This document shows positions 1-11,994 of a stretch of 64,000 nucleotides of DNA, in pieces (position 1 is the stretch's first letter; every line of letters begins with the position of its first letter). The position numbers and the translations under genes were made by a program. Below the pieces are notes generated by a model, which was not told the origin of the DNA, made no database searches, and was given only the letters and a program-made list of their open reading frames with translations. The DNA is from Symsagittifera roscoffensis (lineage: Eukaryota > Xenacoelomorpha > Acoela > Convolutidae). Location: NCBI RefSeq assembly GCF_963678635.1, contig NC_087070.1, positions 3,415,157 through 3,479,156 of the forward strand. The letters are read 5' to 3'.

Positions 1-462
1 TGAATTTTCTGAGTCTGATTCGGTTGGGGTGCGCTGTATCGTCCTGGTCCTTTGGAATGTTCTTTCCGTGACTTCCTCCCTTACCGTGTCTATGCTATTT
101 CTCTCCTGAATTCTGACATTTTTTCTCCCCTTTCCATCGTTCGATGCTTCTCCCGTTTTCATTTCTTTATTCTCCTTCAAATACTCTCGATGTGATAAAT
201 TTTCCTGAAATATTTTATGTTTTTTGACCGACTGTATGAATTGACAACTTTCTGGTTTTGCACAGCTTTCTCGTTTACACAATCGCGAACTTGTTTCGCT
301 TTCGTTCCGGTCGTGCTCTGATCGTTTTGGTCCATTTTGATTGCCATAGCAACTATTGGATGAAGTGTTCTGTTTTGACACATTTTGATCATATTCAGAA
401 TATTCTAGAACGTTTTCGTTCCGGTCGAGCCCATCGTGATCACTCAGTCGACTGAGTAAACC
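1..462 (-). pseudogene. Continuation of pol, hydrophilic linker, open to the window edge
   Basis: A single minus-strand frame (LSRLSDHDGLDRNENVLEYS onward) is open from about 462 to base 1. It is rich in N, S, E, K and R and has no recognisable catalytic motif; it would lie between RNase H and integrase. It includes an internal echo (LDRNENV, then HDRNESE), matching the repeated DNA word GTTCCGGTCG at 305 and 419. The frame differs from the RNase H frame, so a frameshift lies near 455. Confidence 0.5.
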
Positions 463-539
463 TTATGGAAACTTTCGATGTGACTACAAATTTTTCATCC
501 AACACTGACTCTGGCCACGGTTTGCCGTTAGGGTCTCTA

Positions 540-2182
540 GACAAATAATCTACTACACCCATATCTTTTCCTGGTATATGAACAACCTTAAATTGATAAG
601 GTAATAATCTGTCTACCTATCTATTCAGTCTAGATTGATAGGTTTTGTTTGACCTAATTTCATCTAACGAGGAAACCAACGCTTTATGATCCGTGGCTAC
701 CACGAATTCTTTCCCTAGCAAATAGTGTTTAAATCGATCAACGGCCCATACTACTGCTAGCAGTTCCAACTCATTCGTCAAATATTTCTTTTCTTGAATA
801 TTCAAATATCTCGACGCAAATGCGATTGGTACCCACTCCCCCTCGGCTTTTTGTTGTTCCAACGTAGCGCCTAACCCACTATGGCTGGCGTCACATTTTA
901 CTCTAGTAGCCATCTTAGGGTCATAATAATGGATTTTGGTTATATTCGCGACCGCTATTTTAATCAATTCGAATATTTGCGAATGTTCTTCCCCCCATTC
1001 GAATTTTTCAACCTGAATTTTGACACTTTTCAGTTTCTTTTTCTCATTCTCTTCTCGCAAAAGAGGTCTAAGTTTTTCGGTAAGATTAGCCGCGTTTGGA
1101 ATGAATTTAGCCAAATGATTCATGCTACCCATAAATGACCTGAGTTCTTTCAATGATTTTGGCGGGCTCAGCTTCAATATCGCTTCCGTTTTTGATATTT
1201 TTGGTGAAATACCTTCTAATGATAACTTGTGCCCCAGCCAGTTTACATCATTTTGGAAGAATTCACATTTCGACAGCTTTAGTGCCAAGTTTTCCCTGTC
1301 TAACTTTTCCAACACGTCCATAATCAATTTTTCATGTTCTTGTTCACTCCCTTTAGATACAATGAGTATGTCATCAAGGAAAGATAACGTATTTTTTGCA
1401 TGTTTTAGGGTTCTATCCATCGCTTTTTGGAACTCTGCTGGCATGTCCGCAAGGCAATAGAATCTAGCAAGAAACCTGTACGTTCCAGTGGCTTGTCTGT
1501 CTATGATGCTAAAGTTGCATTGCTTGGCTGTCTCAGCAGTCAACTTTAATTGACTGTACGCATACTTGAAGTCTAATACTGAGAAATATAACGTACCGTT
1601 TGTAATTGCTGTTACTTTTTGGCTGACCCTGTCCGGTAACTCGTCCACATTAGGCATTTGATATTTGTTTTTAAACAACTGCCGGTTGATAGGTTTCGCA
1701 TCTAAAGCCAATTTTATGGAATCATCTTTTTTCACTGTGATTACAATAGGTGCTACAAAACAATCGCTGGTACCTTTGTCCAAACGTTCTATATGCCCTT
1801 CGTTTAACAGTTTCTCCATTTTTTCATGCACCTTTTCCTGTATGTGTATTGGAATTCTCCTCCCTTTTTCGTATAAGGGACAAAGTGGATATTTAAACTT
1901 TGTGCTGACGACATTTTTCGAACATCCCTGGCGATCAAAAAGGTTTTTAAATTTGCAATAAAATTTGTTTTTCCAAGCTTCTGGCTGTTCGCACAGTAGT
2001 ACATCAAACCTCGTCTTGTCTTTTGGTGCCAGCTTTTGTGTTGTGTGTATCCCCACTTTGCTTTGTAAGTCCAGTCCCAATATACATCTTGTGCGTCGTT
2101 CTGACGCCGAGCGGATGGTTGCGGTGATTGCTCCCAAAATGTTAATTGGCTGTTTGATATAGTCTACAAATTGAGCAGTCAA
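540..2182 (-). pseudogene. pol: pol (RT and RNase H) of the left gypsy element
   Basis: A 521-residue open stretch: RT begins near GRRIPIHIQEKV, motif A LDFKYAYSQLKL near residue 201, and catalytic FLDDILI at residue 268 (F in place of Y). RNase H follows with VKCDASHSGLG (near 428), NELELLAVVWAV (near 470) and TDHKAL (near 497), so all three acidic residues are present. A TAG stop at 615-617 replaces the tryptophan of the usual RW-VDRLLPF motif; the frame then continues with VDRLLPYQFKVVHIPGKD to near 450. The normally glycine-rich TGFYGL is ARFYCL here, another sign of decay. Confidence 0.88.
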
Positions 2183-2440
2183 ATTTAGATTTTCGCGTGG
2201 AGTAAATTAGAGTAAAAAGACTCTAAAATTTGTTTTGCTGTCGCCCAATTTAAGAACGATACTGGACTACCTGTGTCAATAGTCATATTGATAATTTGAT
2301 GATCAGTTCTGACCAAAGCTTTCAGTGACTTTATTTGTTGTGATCGAGGATTCCTGCGGATATCAACCTTTTGTATATCCTTACTGCTATCCCGATTTGC
2401 AATTTTCTATTCGATTGCTGTTTTATGTATGCATCTATTT
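2180..2440 (-). pseudogene. Aspartic protease remnant of the left gypsy element
   Basis: The minus-strand frame reads TIDTGSPVSFLNWA near 2290-2240, the D-T-G active site of a retroviral-type aspartic protease, which would process Gag-Pol. A stop follows (LLHAKI) near 2185, and the pol frame resumes in another frame. The catalytic triad is intact, the reading frame is not. Confidence 0.7.
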
Positions 2441-2447
2441 GTTCCAT

Positions 2448-3630
2448 CTACGAAATCTCTGATTCTACTGCCATTATTTTGAATTCCTCGCATGAATCAA
2501 AAGACTGAATCAAATTACACTCCTCGTCTGAACTAGATGTTCTTTCAGCAATTTCATGCACTTGTTGTGACCTGCACATTTTAGCGAAATGATTTGGTTT
2601 TGAGCAATTTTTACATGTTTTGCCCATGGCCGGACATTTTTTCAGGTGACCTTCTCCGAATAACCGACCACATCGAGTACACGTTTTTGAATCCGTAGAG
2701 TTTCTCCCCTCTCTCTTGTCAGAGGTTGCTCTCTTTTTGTACGTATTGCTCGATTGTCTCCTACTATTTGTGTTCTTATTGACAATATTCATGATCGGTT
2801 CTTGTTTTATCTTCATTGTTCCATGAACCTGTCCTGCGCCTGCAGTCGCTGTGTTGAATTTTTGAAATGCCTGAGTTGTTTGTTTGCTTTGTTAAATTTC
2901 AGTGCTCTCTTCAGTACTTCTTGTGGTGAGAAGGTTTCAAACGTTAATGTATCCTGCAGTACCACATTCTTCATTTTCGATATGAAAAAATCCCGAACCA
3001 GTTCATCTTCCAGTGTTCCTAACTCCGCTTTAGCTGCCTGCGCATTTAATGCTGCTTGAAATGCCTCTAACGTTTCACCTGTTTCCTGCGCTCTTTTAAA
3101 CAATTTATAACGTTCATACGTAACACTCTGTGTTTTATCAAATGAGATTTTTGCTAAAGCGACCATTTCCCGAAATTCTAACTTTGACACTCCTACATGT
3201 GGATTCTTTTGTACAAATTTCTTCTTCCCTTCTGTTCCCAACGCTAGGAATAGCCTAGTGGCCACTCTTTTTTGTACCTCATTGTAATATACATTGTGAC
3301 CGACCTTTGGTCCTCTAGTTCTTCTTTCTTCATTTTCCAAAAGAGTTTTGTCCCGTGCCAATTTGTCTCTGGCCTCTCTTTCTGCAATTGCTTGTGCATT
3401 TTTGTGTTCTCGTGGTGTTTCCGGCCGTGGTAACGGCTCAAGCAAAATTCCCGCGGTTCTTTTAACAATAACTCCGGATTCACGCTCTCCTTAACTGTAA
3501 CTGCAAGTAGGAATTGATCTAGCCATATTTTGAAATTCCAAGGAGGATCCCAATTCGCTGTTGTCCAGAATACCGGGATTCTCATATCCGTTCTGTTGTC
3601 TTGGGACATGAATCCTGCTGGCTGCGCCAT
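2448..3630 (-). pseudogene. gag: gag of the left gypsy element (frameshifted)
   Basis: It starts MAQPAGFM and IPVFWTTANWDPPWNF, shifts frame near 3445, continues through a capsid-like helical region, then shifts again near 2815 into a nucleocapsid with two zinc knuckles (TRCGRLFGEGHLKKCPA, then CKNCSKPNHFAKMC). It ends near FKIMAVESEIS. Gag packages the element RNA in virus-like particles. The three open segments add up to a normal length for the lineage, with at least two frameshifts. Confidence 0.82.
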
Positions 3631-3885
3631 GTGGTAAACTAATGTTTCGCCTCAGTTTACTAATGAAAGACAGAAGAGTATAACTTTGAATTTAACTCTT
3701 ATTTTAATGTTCTTTTGTTTCAGAGATCATGTTGATCGTTCTTTTCTCTTAGTTCGCAACCGTCCAAATGACTTGCTGCAATAGGCCTGCAAGATTGGCC
3801 TTGAAATATATAGTACCAATACATAACAGATTATTAATAACAATACTTCTCCAAGGTTACTGCGGCCCCAGTACTACACCGTACC
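3630..3885 (-). repeat. Probable 5' LTR of the left gypsy element
   Basis: Read on the minus strand the segment ends TTTACCACA directly before TGGCGCAG, so the last A of the LTR is also the A of the gag ATG, exactly as in the other element of this window. A TATATATTTC stretch could serve as TATA box. The outer boundary (a TG near 3880) is a guess: the second LTR is outside the window and cannot be compared. Confidence 0.5.
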
Positions 3886-3894
3886 ACAATAGCC

Positions 3895-4097
3895 AAATGA
3901 AAGTTTTTGTGACCTTACCACTTTCGCTGTTCGATAGTGGAGTTTGCTTTTCTTTTAACGAAGGAAATGAACTGCTTTTAAAAAGAAGTCAAATAACAAA
4001 ACGCGAAAAAGTAAATTGAGTCTAAACAAAATTTTAGATTTTTCCTGAAAAAAAAACAAGAAAAAATCATCTCGACCAAAAATCATCGCAAAAAAAC
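3895..4097 (+). repeat. R4 repeat, partial copy
   Basis: Contains the R4 interior (GTGACCTT, TTTCGCTGTTCGATAGTGGA, AAAAAGAAGTCAAA). It is truncated at the left by the LTR element and at the right by the R1 copy at 4098. Confidence 0.6.
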
Positions 4098-4522
4098 CAT
4101 CAGCGGATTTAGGGTGGAGTGGGGTAGGAACGGACGCACTACCTCTCCCCTCAGTGATTCGACCCCCTGCTGACCGAAACGGTCTCCGCTTTGTACTATT
4201 TTGAGATATCAATTTTTGGCCGATGGACCTTAAGTTTTTTCTAAAGGCGGCTTTGGCGCTAATATATACTTATTTTGAGGGAAAAGTGCGCGCCGAAAAG
4301 ACGCATTTTTTTGTCAAAATTTTCCAAAAGTGCTTAAAACGCCTTTTTTGGACTTTTTTTGAAAATTGCGCCTGCGCCCCGAAAAATTTGCTAAAATAGG
4401 GTCTTATTGGTGATTTGTGAGTGCTCAGAAAATCTGTTTGGTCGACCTAATAAATAAGTCGTTAGAACTTTCAAAATTTTATGAAAATTAGCCCCCTCGA
4501 GAAAATCCTAGGTCCGCCCCTG
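4098..4522 (+). mobile_element. R1 hAT-like MITE, copy 1
   Basis: Diverged copy of the 4840-5273 element. It shares TTCGACCCCCTGC, AGGCGSCTTTGGCGCYAATATATACT, GCGCGC and the right end TCCTAGGTCCGCCCCTG. The left end is worn (CATCAGCGGATTTAGG). No clear target duplication. Confidence 0.75.
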
Positions 4523-4839
4523 TCACAACCTATATATTCTATAAAAAGTCTGAACTACGTTCATCGACTCTTAAAGAGTCTTTGCTACGTTCATTGTTTC
4601 CAAAAAAAAAGAATTTACGGAATTACAATTCACGTAAGGAAAAAAAAAGACTAGTGAGATGCCCCACTTTTCTTCATTCAGAACACTACTAATAAGACCA
4701 ATCAGCTGAGTTCAAATCAAATCGGAATCATTTTTGAGCCCGATTTTATCACCGCTCATGCGTTAAGCTTGTAAGTCATACCAATTTTGTCAAATTAGCA
4801 ATTTGCAATGCCTCACTTTTTGCAAAAAAGGATCGCATG

Positions 4840-5273
4840 CAGTGGCGGATTTAGGGGGGGCGGGGGGAGTGGGCGGACGCTCTCCTCCCCTCAGGGATTC
4901 GACCCCCTGCCGACCCAAAGGGTCCCCCCTTTGATACTTTTTCAGAAATCCATTTTTGGCCGACTGACCCCAAAATTTTTCTAAAGGCGCCTTAGGCGCC
5001 AATATATACTAACTTTGAGGGGGAGCGCGCGCCAAAAAAAACGCGATTTTTTTGTCAACATTTTTCAAAAAGTGCCCAAAAACGGTTTTTTTTACTGTTT
5101 TTCAAAAAGTTGCCTGCGGCGCAGAAAATTTACCCAAAATAGGGGCAAAGCAGTGCTTTGGGAGAGCTCGAAAAATCAATTTGATCGACCTAAAAAAAGG
5201 TCGTCGTCAAAATTTTCGAATTTTTTTTTGAAATTCCCCCCCACCCCTCGAAAAAATCCTAGATCCGCCCCTG
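4840..5273 (+). mobile_element. R1 hAT-like MITE, copy 2 with 8-bp target duplication
   Basis: 434 bp with inverted ends CAGTGGCGGATTTAGG and CCTAGATCCGCCCCTG, flanked by perfect 8-bp direct repeats ATCGCATG at 4832-4839 and 5274-5281. Eight-base duplications and CAGNG termini are typical of the hAT superfamily. No transposase is encoded, so it is non-autonomous. Confidence 0.9.
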
Positions 5274-5281
5274 ATCGCATG

Positions 5282-5859
5282 TAAATGTTTTTTTTTCAAA
5301 TTTCCATCTGAGGAAATCAATAACTTTCAAGCTGTATAAAAAAATTTTGTCCAAAGTTGCTTGTTAAAAAGTTGATTTTTGTTTGGTCGACAATAAAACA
5401 TCAAAAGACCAAACTCCCTGTCACTTTAAATGACCCTGCATAAATCAGACTCTTCGCATCACAGCAAAAACCTGAATGAAATGCCTCGATGGCCCTCTAA
5501 AGTCTTTGCATAAAATCTAAGCGATTTTTTTAAAAAACAAATTGCATTTCCTCATTTCTCATTCAATGAACTCTGAGCCGAATTCAACTGCCTCTGACCT
5601 TTTTTACACGAATTATGTCTCGTGTTAAATATACTAAATTGGCAAGTTTGAACTTTCATAACAAACTAGGGGGCCGGATATAAATGGAGGTACATGTTTG
5701 ATAATTTTAAATTTATTGTCCTGATGCAGGATAAAATAAGTTTCCTCAAAAATTCAAATTTGGGCTTCACCCAAAACCTTGATTGCTTCTCTAATAAAAA
5801 AATACATTAAGAATGAGCAATTTTTTCAAAATCATAACATTTTGGTATAATTTTTACGG
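5282..5859. other. AT-rich intergenic or 3' flanking sequence
   Basis: No coding region, no terminal repeats and no clear match to the repeat families named elsewhere in the window. Confidence 0.5.
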
Positions 5860-7400
5860 CGTCGCCGCTTACTCATAGTTGCTTCCCACAAGCTGTCGCC
5901 TCCGTTAAACCCTTAATATCAGATTCGACTGAGTATTTTTGAGAAGAATCAAAAAAGTTCAAGAAACGGAAAAAGAAAACAATTTCATTTTCTGAGGGTC
6001 ATAACCTTTTTTTTGTAGAAAAAAAACTTGGACGTCGCTGCTCATATAGTAAAGCTTCTCCTAATTCATTTTTTAAAACCCAAAATCTCAAATTTGGGAT
6101 GGCACTTTTCGAGACAAACAAAAAAGTTTTACAAAAAACAGTCAAACTCGACTTTTCTGAGGGCCATAACGTTGTATGTATTAAACTGTGCAAAGCCGTT
6201 AAAATAAGGGAGTTTCATTCTTGTTCATTCTATTAGACCCAAAACCCAGATTTTGATGGGCAGTTTTCGAGAAAAGTCAAAAATTTTCAAAAAAACTGTC
6301 GAAAGGTCAAGAAAAGACACTTTTCCGAGAGTGTACTTTTTTGGCAACAAATTGGTTGTAGCCGCTCTTGCATGGAAATTTCCCTGGCCCGTTCTCTCCG
6401 TTAAACCTAAATCTCAGATTAAAAATGGAGATTTCGTGAAAAATCAAAAAATTTAAAAAGAAACGGTTCAGCAATTGAAGTTTTGACTATTCTAATAACT
6501 ATTCTAATAACTAAGAGTGTAATAACTTTTCAGGTTGAAAATTTTGATGGTAGCCATTTATGCAGAGGAGCTTCCCACAACCGACCCTTTCGATTGAAAA
6601 TAAATTCTTAGATTTAGCAGGGTTTGTTTTTGAAAAAGTCTTACAGTTTCAAAAAAAGACTGTTTGAGTTTTCCGAGAGCTATAACTTTTCAGTAAAAAA
6701 GTGATCGTAGTCGCTTTTACAGGGGTGCTTCCAACAACCCATTCTTTTGATCTCAGATCTCAAAATTCTGAGATTCGGGGTGTCAGTGTTTTAGAAAAAT
6801 CAAAAGTTTGAAGTTACGGTCAAAAATCAAACCTTCGATTTTCCGAGGATCATAATTTTTTTGTTTAAAAAAACTGAATGGCAGATGCTTCTGCAGAGCA
6901 AATTCCAGCTACGCTTACTTTTGATTGAAAAAATCTCAGACTTGGAATAATAATTGTTGAGAAAAATCAAAAATTAAACATTTTGCTAAGCGGCTCAGGT
7001 CGTGGAGCTTTTCACAACCCATTCTCTCCAACGAAGCAAAAACCTCAGATTTGGGTGATCAGTTTTCGACAAAAAATGAAAAAGTGAAAAAAGAATGAAA
7101 AATGGCCAAAAATTATAATTTTGAGTTTTCCGTCGGTCATACGTTTTGTGTGATAGATTTTGGGAGCAGCAGCTTGTGCATGGTAGCTTCCCAGAGTTCG
7201 ACCTTTTGATAGAGAGCGAAATCTCAGATTCGCGAGGTTAGTTTTGATAAAAGACAAAAAGTTTCAGAAAACGGTCAAAAAACCGAAAAAATATCTCTTC
7301 CAATGACACAAAACATTTGTGTAAAAAGTGAGTGTAGTCAATACAGTCTATCAATTGAACTCAAAAGTTCAAATTTGGGAGGTAGTTTTTTTTTCTAAAA
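5860..7400. repeat. Satellite S1, diverged tandem units of about 165 bp (cluster 1)
   Basis: About nine diverged units. Each holds TCTCAGATTTGGG, then TTTTCGAGAAAAGTCAAAAAG, a CCGAGGGTCATAAC word, then GCAGAGGAGCTTCCCACAACC and TTCTCTCCGTT. Anchors of the CTTCCCACAACC word occur near 5881, 6057, 6390, 6571, 6728, 6899, 7007 and 7187. Unit spacing is mostly 150-180 bp. No ORF. Confidence 0.8.
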
Positions 7401-9387
7401 AATTGAAAGAATTCAAAAATTTGTGTCAAATATTCCCTCAATAGACCTTTTTGAAGGCTGTAAAAATTGAACAAAAAACAAGACTACGCAGACTCTCAAA
7501 GGGATTATACGAGCACTTTAACAAGTGGATGGATTTTCTATTAGCACCACTTTTTTGAAAAATGGATGAGTAGTTATAGAGAAAACTTTAAAAAAAAAGT
7601 AAAAAAAAAAGAGAGAGAACTTTAAAAAAAAAAACAATGTGTCAAATTTTTTTAATCACCAATCAGTGAGTATTTGTTTTTGCCTTCAGTAAAACGCCAC
7701 TTAAACCAAAAATTTGGGTTCTATAATTTTTGAAATGACTTCTGTTCGAAATACATTGTAGCTTACTTGTCAATTAAAAAACATTGAGCGTCAAATGGTC
7801 AAAATTTTCAAAACCGAATAACTGTTTAAAAATGAGTGCAAAAAAATATCTGCTTATTTTGAACTCAAGCCAACACAGTTATTCGGTTGCTAATTTTCAC
7901 TTCAACCTATAATCAAAATGTTTATTTTTGTCTTAGAATTAGAGCAGAGAATGGAAAACTTAAGCTTTATAAATTGTACTTAACACGAAACGCAAAGAAC
8001 AGAAAAAAACTGACCATGAGGTTTCAAATTAAGAAATTATATGACCTCAAAGAGCTCTGAGTTTCAAAACAATTCATGATTGACAGTTATTTGTGAAAAT
8101 TATCTCAATTTGGATTAATCGGTAAACGTTTTATTACGCATGACAATCTGAATTAAAATCCAATTTTAAAGCTAGATATTGATAAGGTTTTTTGTGATCT
8201 TTACACTTTTGATGTTATATAGTCGAGATTGCCTGCTTCCAACTAAAGAAAAGAAACAAAATTTGAAAGAGTCAACTGTTAAATCATTGAAAAATAAAAA
8301 GGAGCTTAAAAAACTCACAAAAAAGAAGTCGTTAAAGCCTATTAATGAGTATTCACTTCGTAGATTGACTCTTAAATAGAATTACCAACAGTCAGTTGTA
8401 ATGAAACAAACAAAACGAATATAAAAAGTAATGTTTTATTTAGGTCGCTACTAACTTCAGCTATATCAGTTAGTTCGTATCGGCTCATAGAATAGCAAAA
8501 AATTTTCATAGCAAAGAAAATAATTTAAAAAACTGAAAAATCTACCAGTCAGGGATAATAAATTTACAAAAAAAACTACAGGAGTAAACCAAAGACAAAC
8601 TTGATCCTCAAACCTTTCATTCTAAGAGTTAAAAAAATTTGAAAATGCTAAGACTCGGTAATAGAAGAACATAAATTTCAAATTCGAAAGAAAAAGTCCA
8701 ATTCCTGATTACAAGATACTATCTGTCGCAAGTAAAAAAAGAAGCGAGAAAAAAGGAATAGTATAATAACAATACGCTAGTTAGCTCACAAAGACTGTTT
8801 TTTGATGAAAACTTTTCAGCATTCAAGTTTCGAATGAAAAAAGGTCATCGAGTCACAGCTCCCTGGTATTGCACATTAAAAAATGATTATTTTTCGTTAA
8901 GCTATACTAATTAGAAAAAAAGGGCTCTAGATGCATTTTTTCTGCTGACAAACCTAAGATAGAACCAACAGACAATGAAAAAAGAATCAAGGAAAAAAAC
9001 TGCTTTGTAAGAATTTCAATCTTCGAGTTTCAAAATAAGCTCATGTTTTTCGACTTCTTTGAAGTGCTAAATTTTTTGTTGAAATTAACTCAATTTGAAA
9101 AACTGAATGAAAATTCAAGCAAAGATCAAAATTTGCAGCAAAATTAAAATAGCATAGCGAATTGACAGTTGGAGAAGAGCAATAGAGGCAGGGAAACAAA
9201 AACAAATTTCAACTTGCAAAATTTTAAATAGTATATACATGCCCTTTGATACATGCCCTATATTTGAATTCACGAATACTTTATGTCTGACCATTTTTGA
9301 TAAACCAGTCCTTTTTAGGGAACAATTAAAAAATTTCAAATTGGTCTTAGAATAAAATTGAATCAACAAATAAAATATTATGTAATT
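7401..9387. other. AT-rich stretch without recognised features
   Basis: No exon of the FN3 gene and no terminal repeats recognised. A 66-codon ORF at 8179-8379 starts with a hydrophobic run followed by a lysine-rich tail; no homology is recognised and I do not call it. Confidence 0.45.
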
Positions 9388-9900
9388 GTTCCGACTTTCG
9401 TTACGAAAGTAACGGAATATTTGTGCTCGGGGTGGGTTTTTTTTTCTTCAGACAAATTTCGACTTTTTAACTAGCCATTTTTGACGGAATCTCTTAATAT
9501 CATTCAAAAGGTATTGTTGTCCTGAGCTCAAATTTGAAAAGATATTTCACCTGTGATCGTTTTTCGTAAAGCTATGGGGGTTTAAAGATTGCCATTTTGG
9601 CCAATTTGGGACAATTAACGCGCGATATATTTCGCGCTATTAACGCGTAAGCGGAGAGTTAATCCATCTTAAAATTGTTCCAAATTGGTTAAAAGAGGCT
9701 TATTTGCCATAATTGATTGGTTACAAGGAGCTAAATCTATCATTTTGTACTTTAAATGGCGTGTGGGGGGATGATTTTCATAAAAAATTTCAAAATTTTT
9801 TAAAATTTATTACATTTAATTTTTAATGTTATCACTGCTCCATAAAACCTTAAAAGGCAGTCGGAACATTCAGGGCTTCGCCTTGATACGAGCAGTCTTG
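9388..9900 (+). mobile_element. R2 repeat, copy 1 (full length, 513 bp)
   Basis: Begins GTTCCGACTTTCGTTACGAA (palindromic CTTTCGTTACGAAAG) and ends GGCAGTCGGAACATTCAGGG followed by GATACGAGCAGTCTTG. GTTCCGACT near one end and AGTCGGAAC near the other form inverted words. Interior landmarks are AATTAACGCGCGATATATTT and TTAACGCGTAAGCGGAG. Non-coding and therefore non-autonomous; superfamily unknown. Confidence 0.8.
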
Positions 9901-9919
9901 CTTAACTTTCAAAACTATA

Positions 9920-10370
9920 AACCGATCACGTTTTGCGTGCCCTTTACAATTTAGCTGTCTGATAGTGGAGTTGATTTATTTTTAACACAGAAAATGAACT
10001 GAATTTAAACAAAATTAAAGGCGAACCGCGAAAAATCTAAACTCATAGTAAGCAAACTTTAGGTCTTTTTCATGAATAAAAACACAAAAAAACAAGACCT
10101 GTTTAAGAGTACTCACTATGTTCATTACTCTTGATTCAAAACTCCATTTTTAAAATCAAAGTTTGTTAACGTTTTTTTGCGCCATTTTAAATTGAGCTCA
10201 AAAGGTGTATATTTTCCAAGGTTCACTCATAAAAACACTAATATTTATTTATATTTCTCTGTTGTTATTGGAGCCTTTTCAAGATTTTCCCGAAAACAAA
10301 AAAGCACCAAGACCCATATAAGAATCATTACGACGTTCATAGACTCTACAAAGTCAATTTTCGTATTTTC
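9920..10370 (+). repeat. R4 repeat fragments
   Basis: 9920-10130 has the R4 interior (GATCACGTTTTGCGTG, TCTGATAGTGGAGTTGA, GTTTAAGAGT). 10310-10345 holds a second R4 right end (ATAAGAATCATTACGACGTTCA). Both are truncated. Confidence 0.55.
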
Positions 10371-10529
10371 GTTCATGTTTTTGTTTGAGGTTTTCAATTG
10401 AGTTTTTGTAATTGGCAAATTTATTTTCCTTTCATTAAGGGAATAAATTCGCATTAAAATCACAAAAATTTGTTCTGAGCGTGAACAAGTCTTAGAACTT
10501 TCTACTGCAAACAAAAACAACAAGAACTA

Positions 10530-11852
10530 ACCACGCAGACAAAAACGGATTATGGTCGATTTTAGTATCAAAAATGTGTTCAGATACAACAAAGTGGATT
10601 TGAATACGTTCAAAACTGATTGGTTTCGATCTCATTTAAAAACCGGAAAGAATGTTTGAATCAATTCTAAGATGATTCAAATCCACCTTTTTTCGTCTCT
10701 ATATAGTTTTGTTACTGAGAGATTTTTTAATTAATTTTAAATCATTTCGGACCATTTTTAGTCCACTTTTCAAATTTAGTTTTTGTAAAAGAATTTAAAG
10801 TATAGTTTTTGGTTATTTTCTCGTGCTGAAAAAAAACTTGAAGATCAGCTAAAATGCAAAATGAATTCTAAGTTTCTGAATCGCTTTCAAAATTGCGCCA
10901 AAAATATTGAGCTTGAGAATAGCTTTTGGAGAAATTTCAACTAAATTTACTCTAGCTGAAAAAAATTACGCCTGCTTTCAGGTTTCTCCAAAATGACGGT
11001 TTTCAAGGATGGTTTTGACGAAGGTTCACTGCAAAACTAAACAAAATTTCTACGTAAAACAAATTATCAAGGCTACTATCAATGAAATTACTAAACTTTG
11101 ATTTGAAAAACAAGTCAGTTTTTTTTCCGGTACTGAAAGAACCAGTTTTCATTATCTGCACTAAGTTTTGCATCGGAGTTAACTTTTTCTTGAATAAGCG
11201 CAGAAAAATTTGTTCGCATCATTAGAAACAATCTAGACGATAAAATGGGATTGTTCGGGGTAACAATTTTTTAATACTCAGCAATTCTTAATACAAAGAT
11301 GATAAAAACTGGCATTTCTTTCAAACCAAAGTTTAAAAATTTCATGGATGTTAGCTTTAATCATTTTATCTCAGTTTATGTTGAAAATTTTTTCAATTTT
11401 GCAGTGAACAATGTCCAAAACCATCCTAGAAAATGCTTTTTGAAAAAAAACTTGAAATTGCGCTTAATTTCTTCCATTGGTGTACTTTATATAGCCACGG
11501 GAGCTCACCGATTCTCGTACCTTCAAGGAATCCTCAGAAACTATAATTTAACTCTTGCTGATATGACTGCAGATCAGTGTTACACTGACGGAGAACAAAT
11601 TTCTGCTCAAAATTTTTTTGGCAATGATCAAATCAGATCAACATGAAAACAGCTTGAGTCTACAAAATTGTTCTTACTAAAACCCTAAAAGTTGAACTTG
11701 AGGAGATTCAAATGAATTTGAGTAGCTATCTAAATCCATCAAATTCGAGGTAAATTGATTTTAGAAACACAAATAGATCCAAAAACTTTTGAATGAATTG
11801 ACATCAGTTTGCGAATCCTAAATAAATCCAAACTCTTTATGTCTGCGCGGGT
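10530..11852. mobile_element. R9 element with GATTTGAATC-type words and GCGCAGAC ends
   Basis: 1323 bp. The left end is ACCACGCAGACAAAAACGGATT; the right end reads ACCCGCGCAGACATAAAG on the other strand. Flanks are 5-bp direct repeats AACTA (10525-10529, 11853-11857). Near both ends the words GATTCAAATCC, TGGATTTGAAT and AAATCCATC recur in both orientations. The ORF at 11299-11646 inside it is unassigned. Confidence 0.65.
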
Positions 11853-11994
11853 AACTAAGAATCTTCAATTGACTTTCAATTGCGTCTAAAACATGCTACT
11901 GTGGCTATCTATAGTTTTTTCATACTAGATTGTCGAGGTTATGGAAAAGAGCCGGAATTTGAAAAATTCAGAATAAACTGGCGTGTAACCCACC

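Larger units (their letters stand above)
1..3885 (-). mobile_element. Degraded Ty3/gypsy LTR retrotransposon, truncated by the window edge
   Basis: A Metaviridae-type element on the minus strand: 5' LTR (about 3630-3885), gag (3630-2448), protease (about 2400-2180), RT and RNase H (2182-540) and the start of the region after RNase H, which runs off the left edge. Several frameshifts and stops make it inactive. Its outer LTR end is unclear because the flank is an R4 repeat copy beginning near 3895. The same order, the same gag start and the same zinc-knuckle layout are found in the element at 50787-57349, so the two belong to one lineage. Confidence 0.88.

Noticed and set aside
8179-8379. Small ORF with hydrophobic N-terminus and lysine-rich tail
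   Set aside because: No homology, no conservation information, AT-rich codons only; chance ORF is likely.
11299-11646. 115-codon plus-strand ORF inside R9
   Set aside because: It reads like protein in places (GVLYIATGAHRFSYLQG) but no family is recognised, and composition is that of the surrounding element; not called as a gene.
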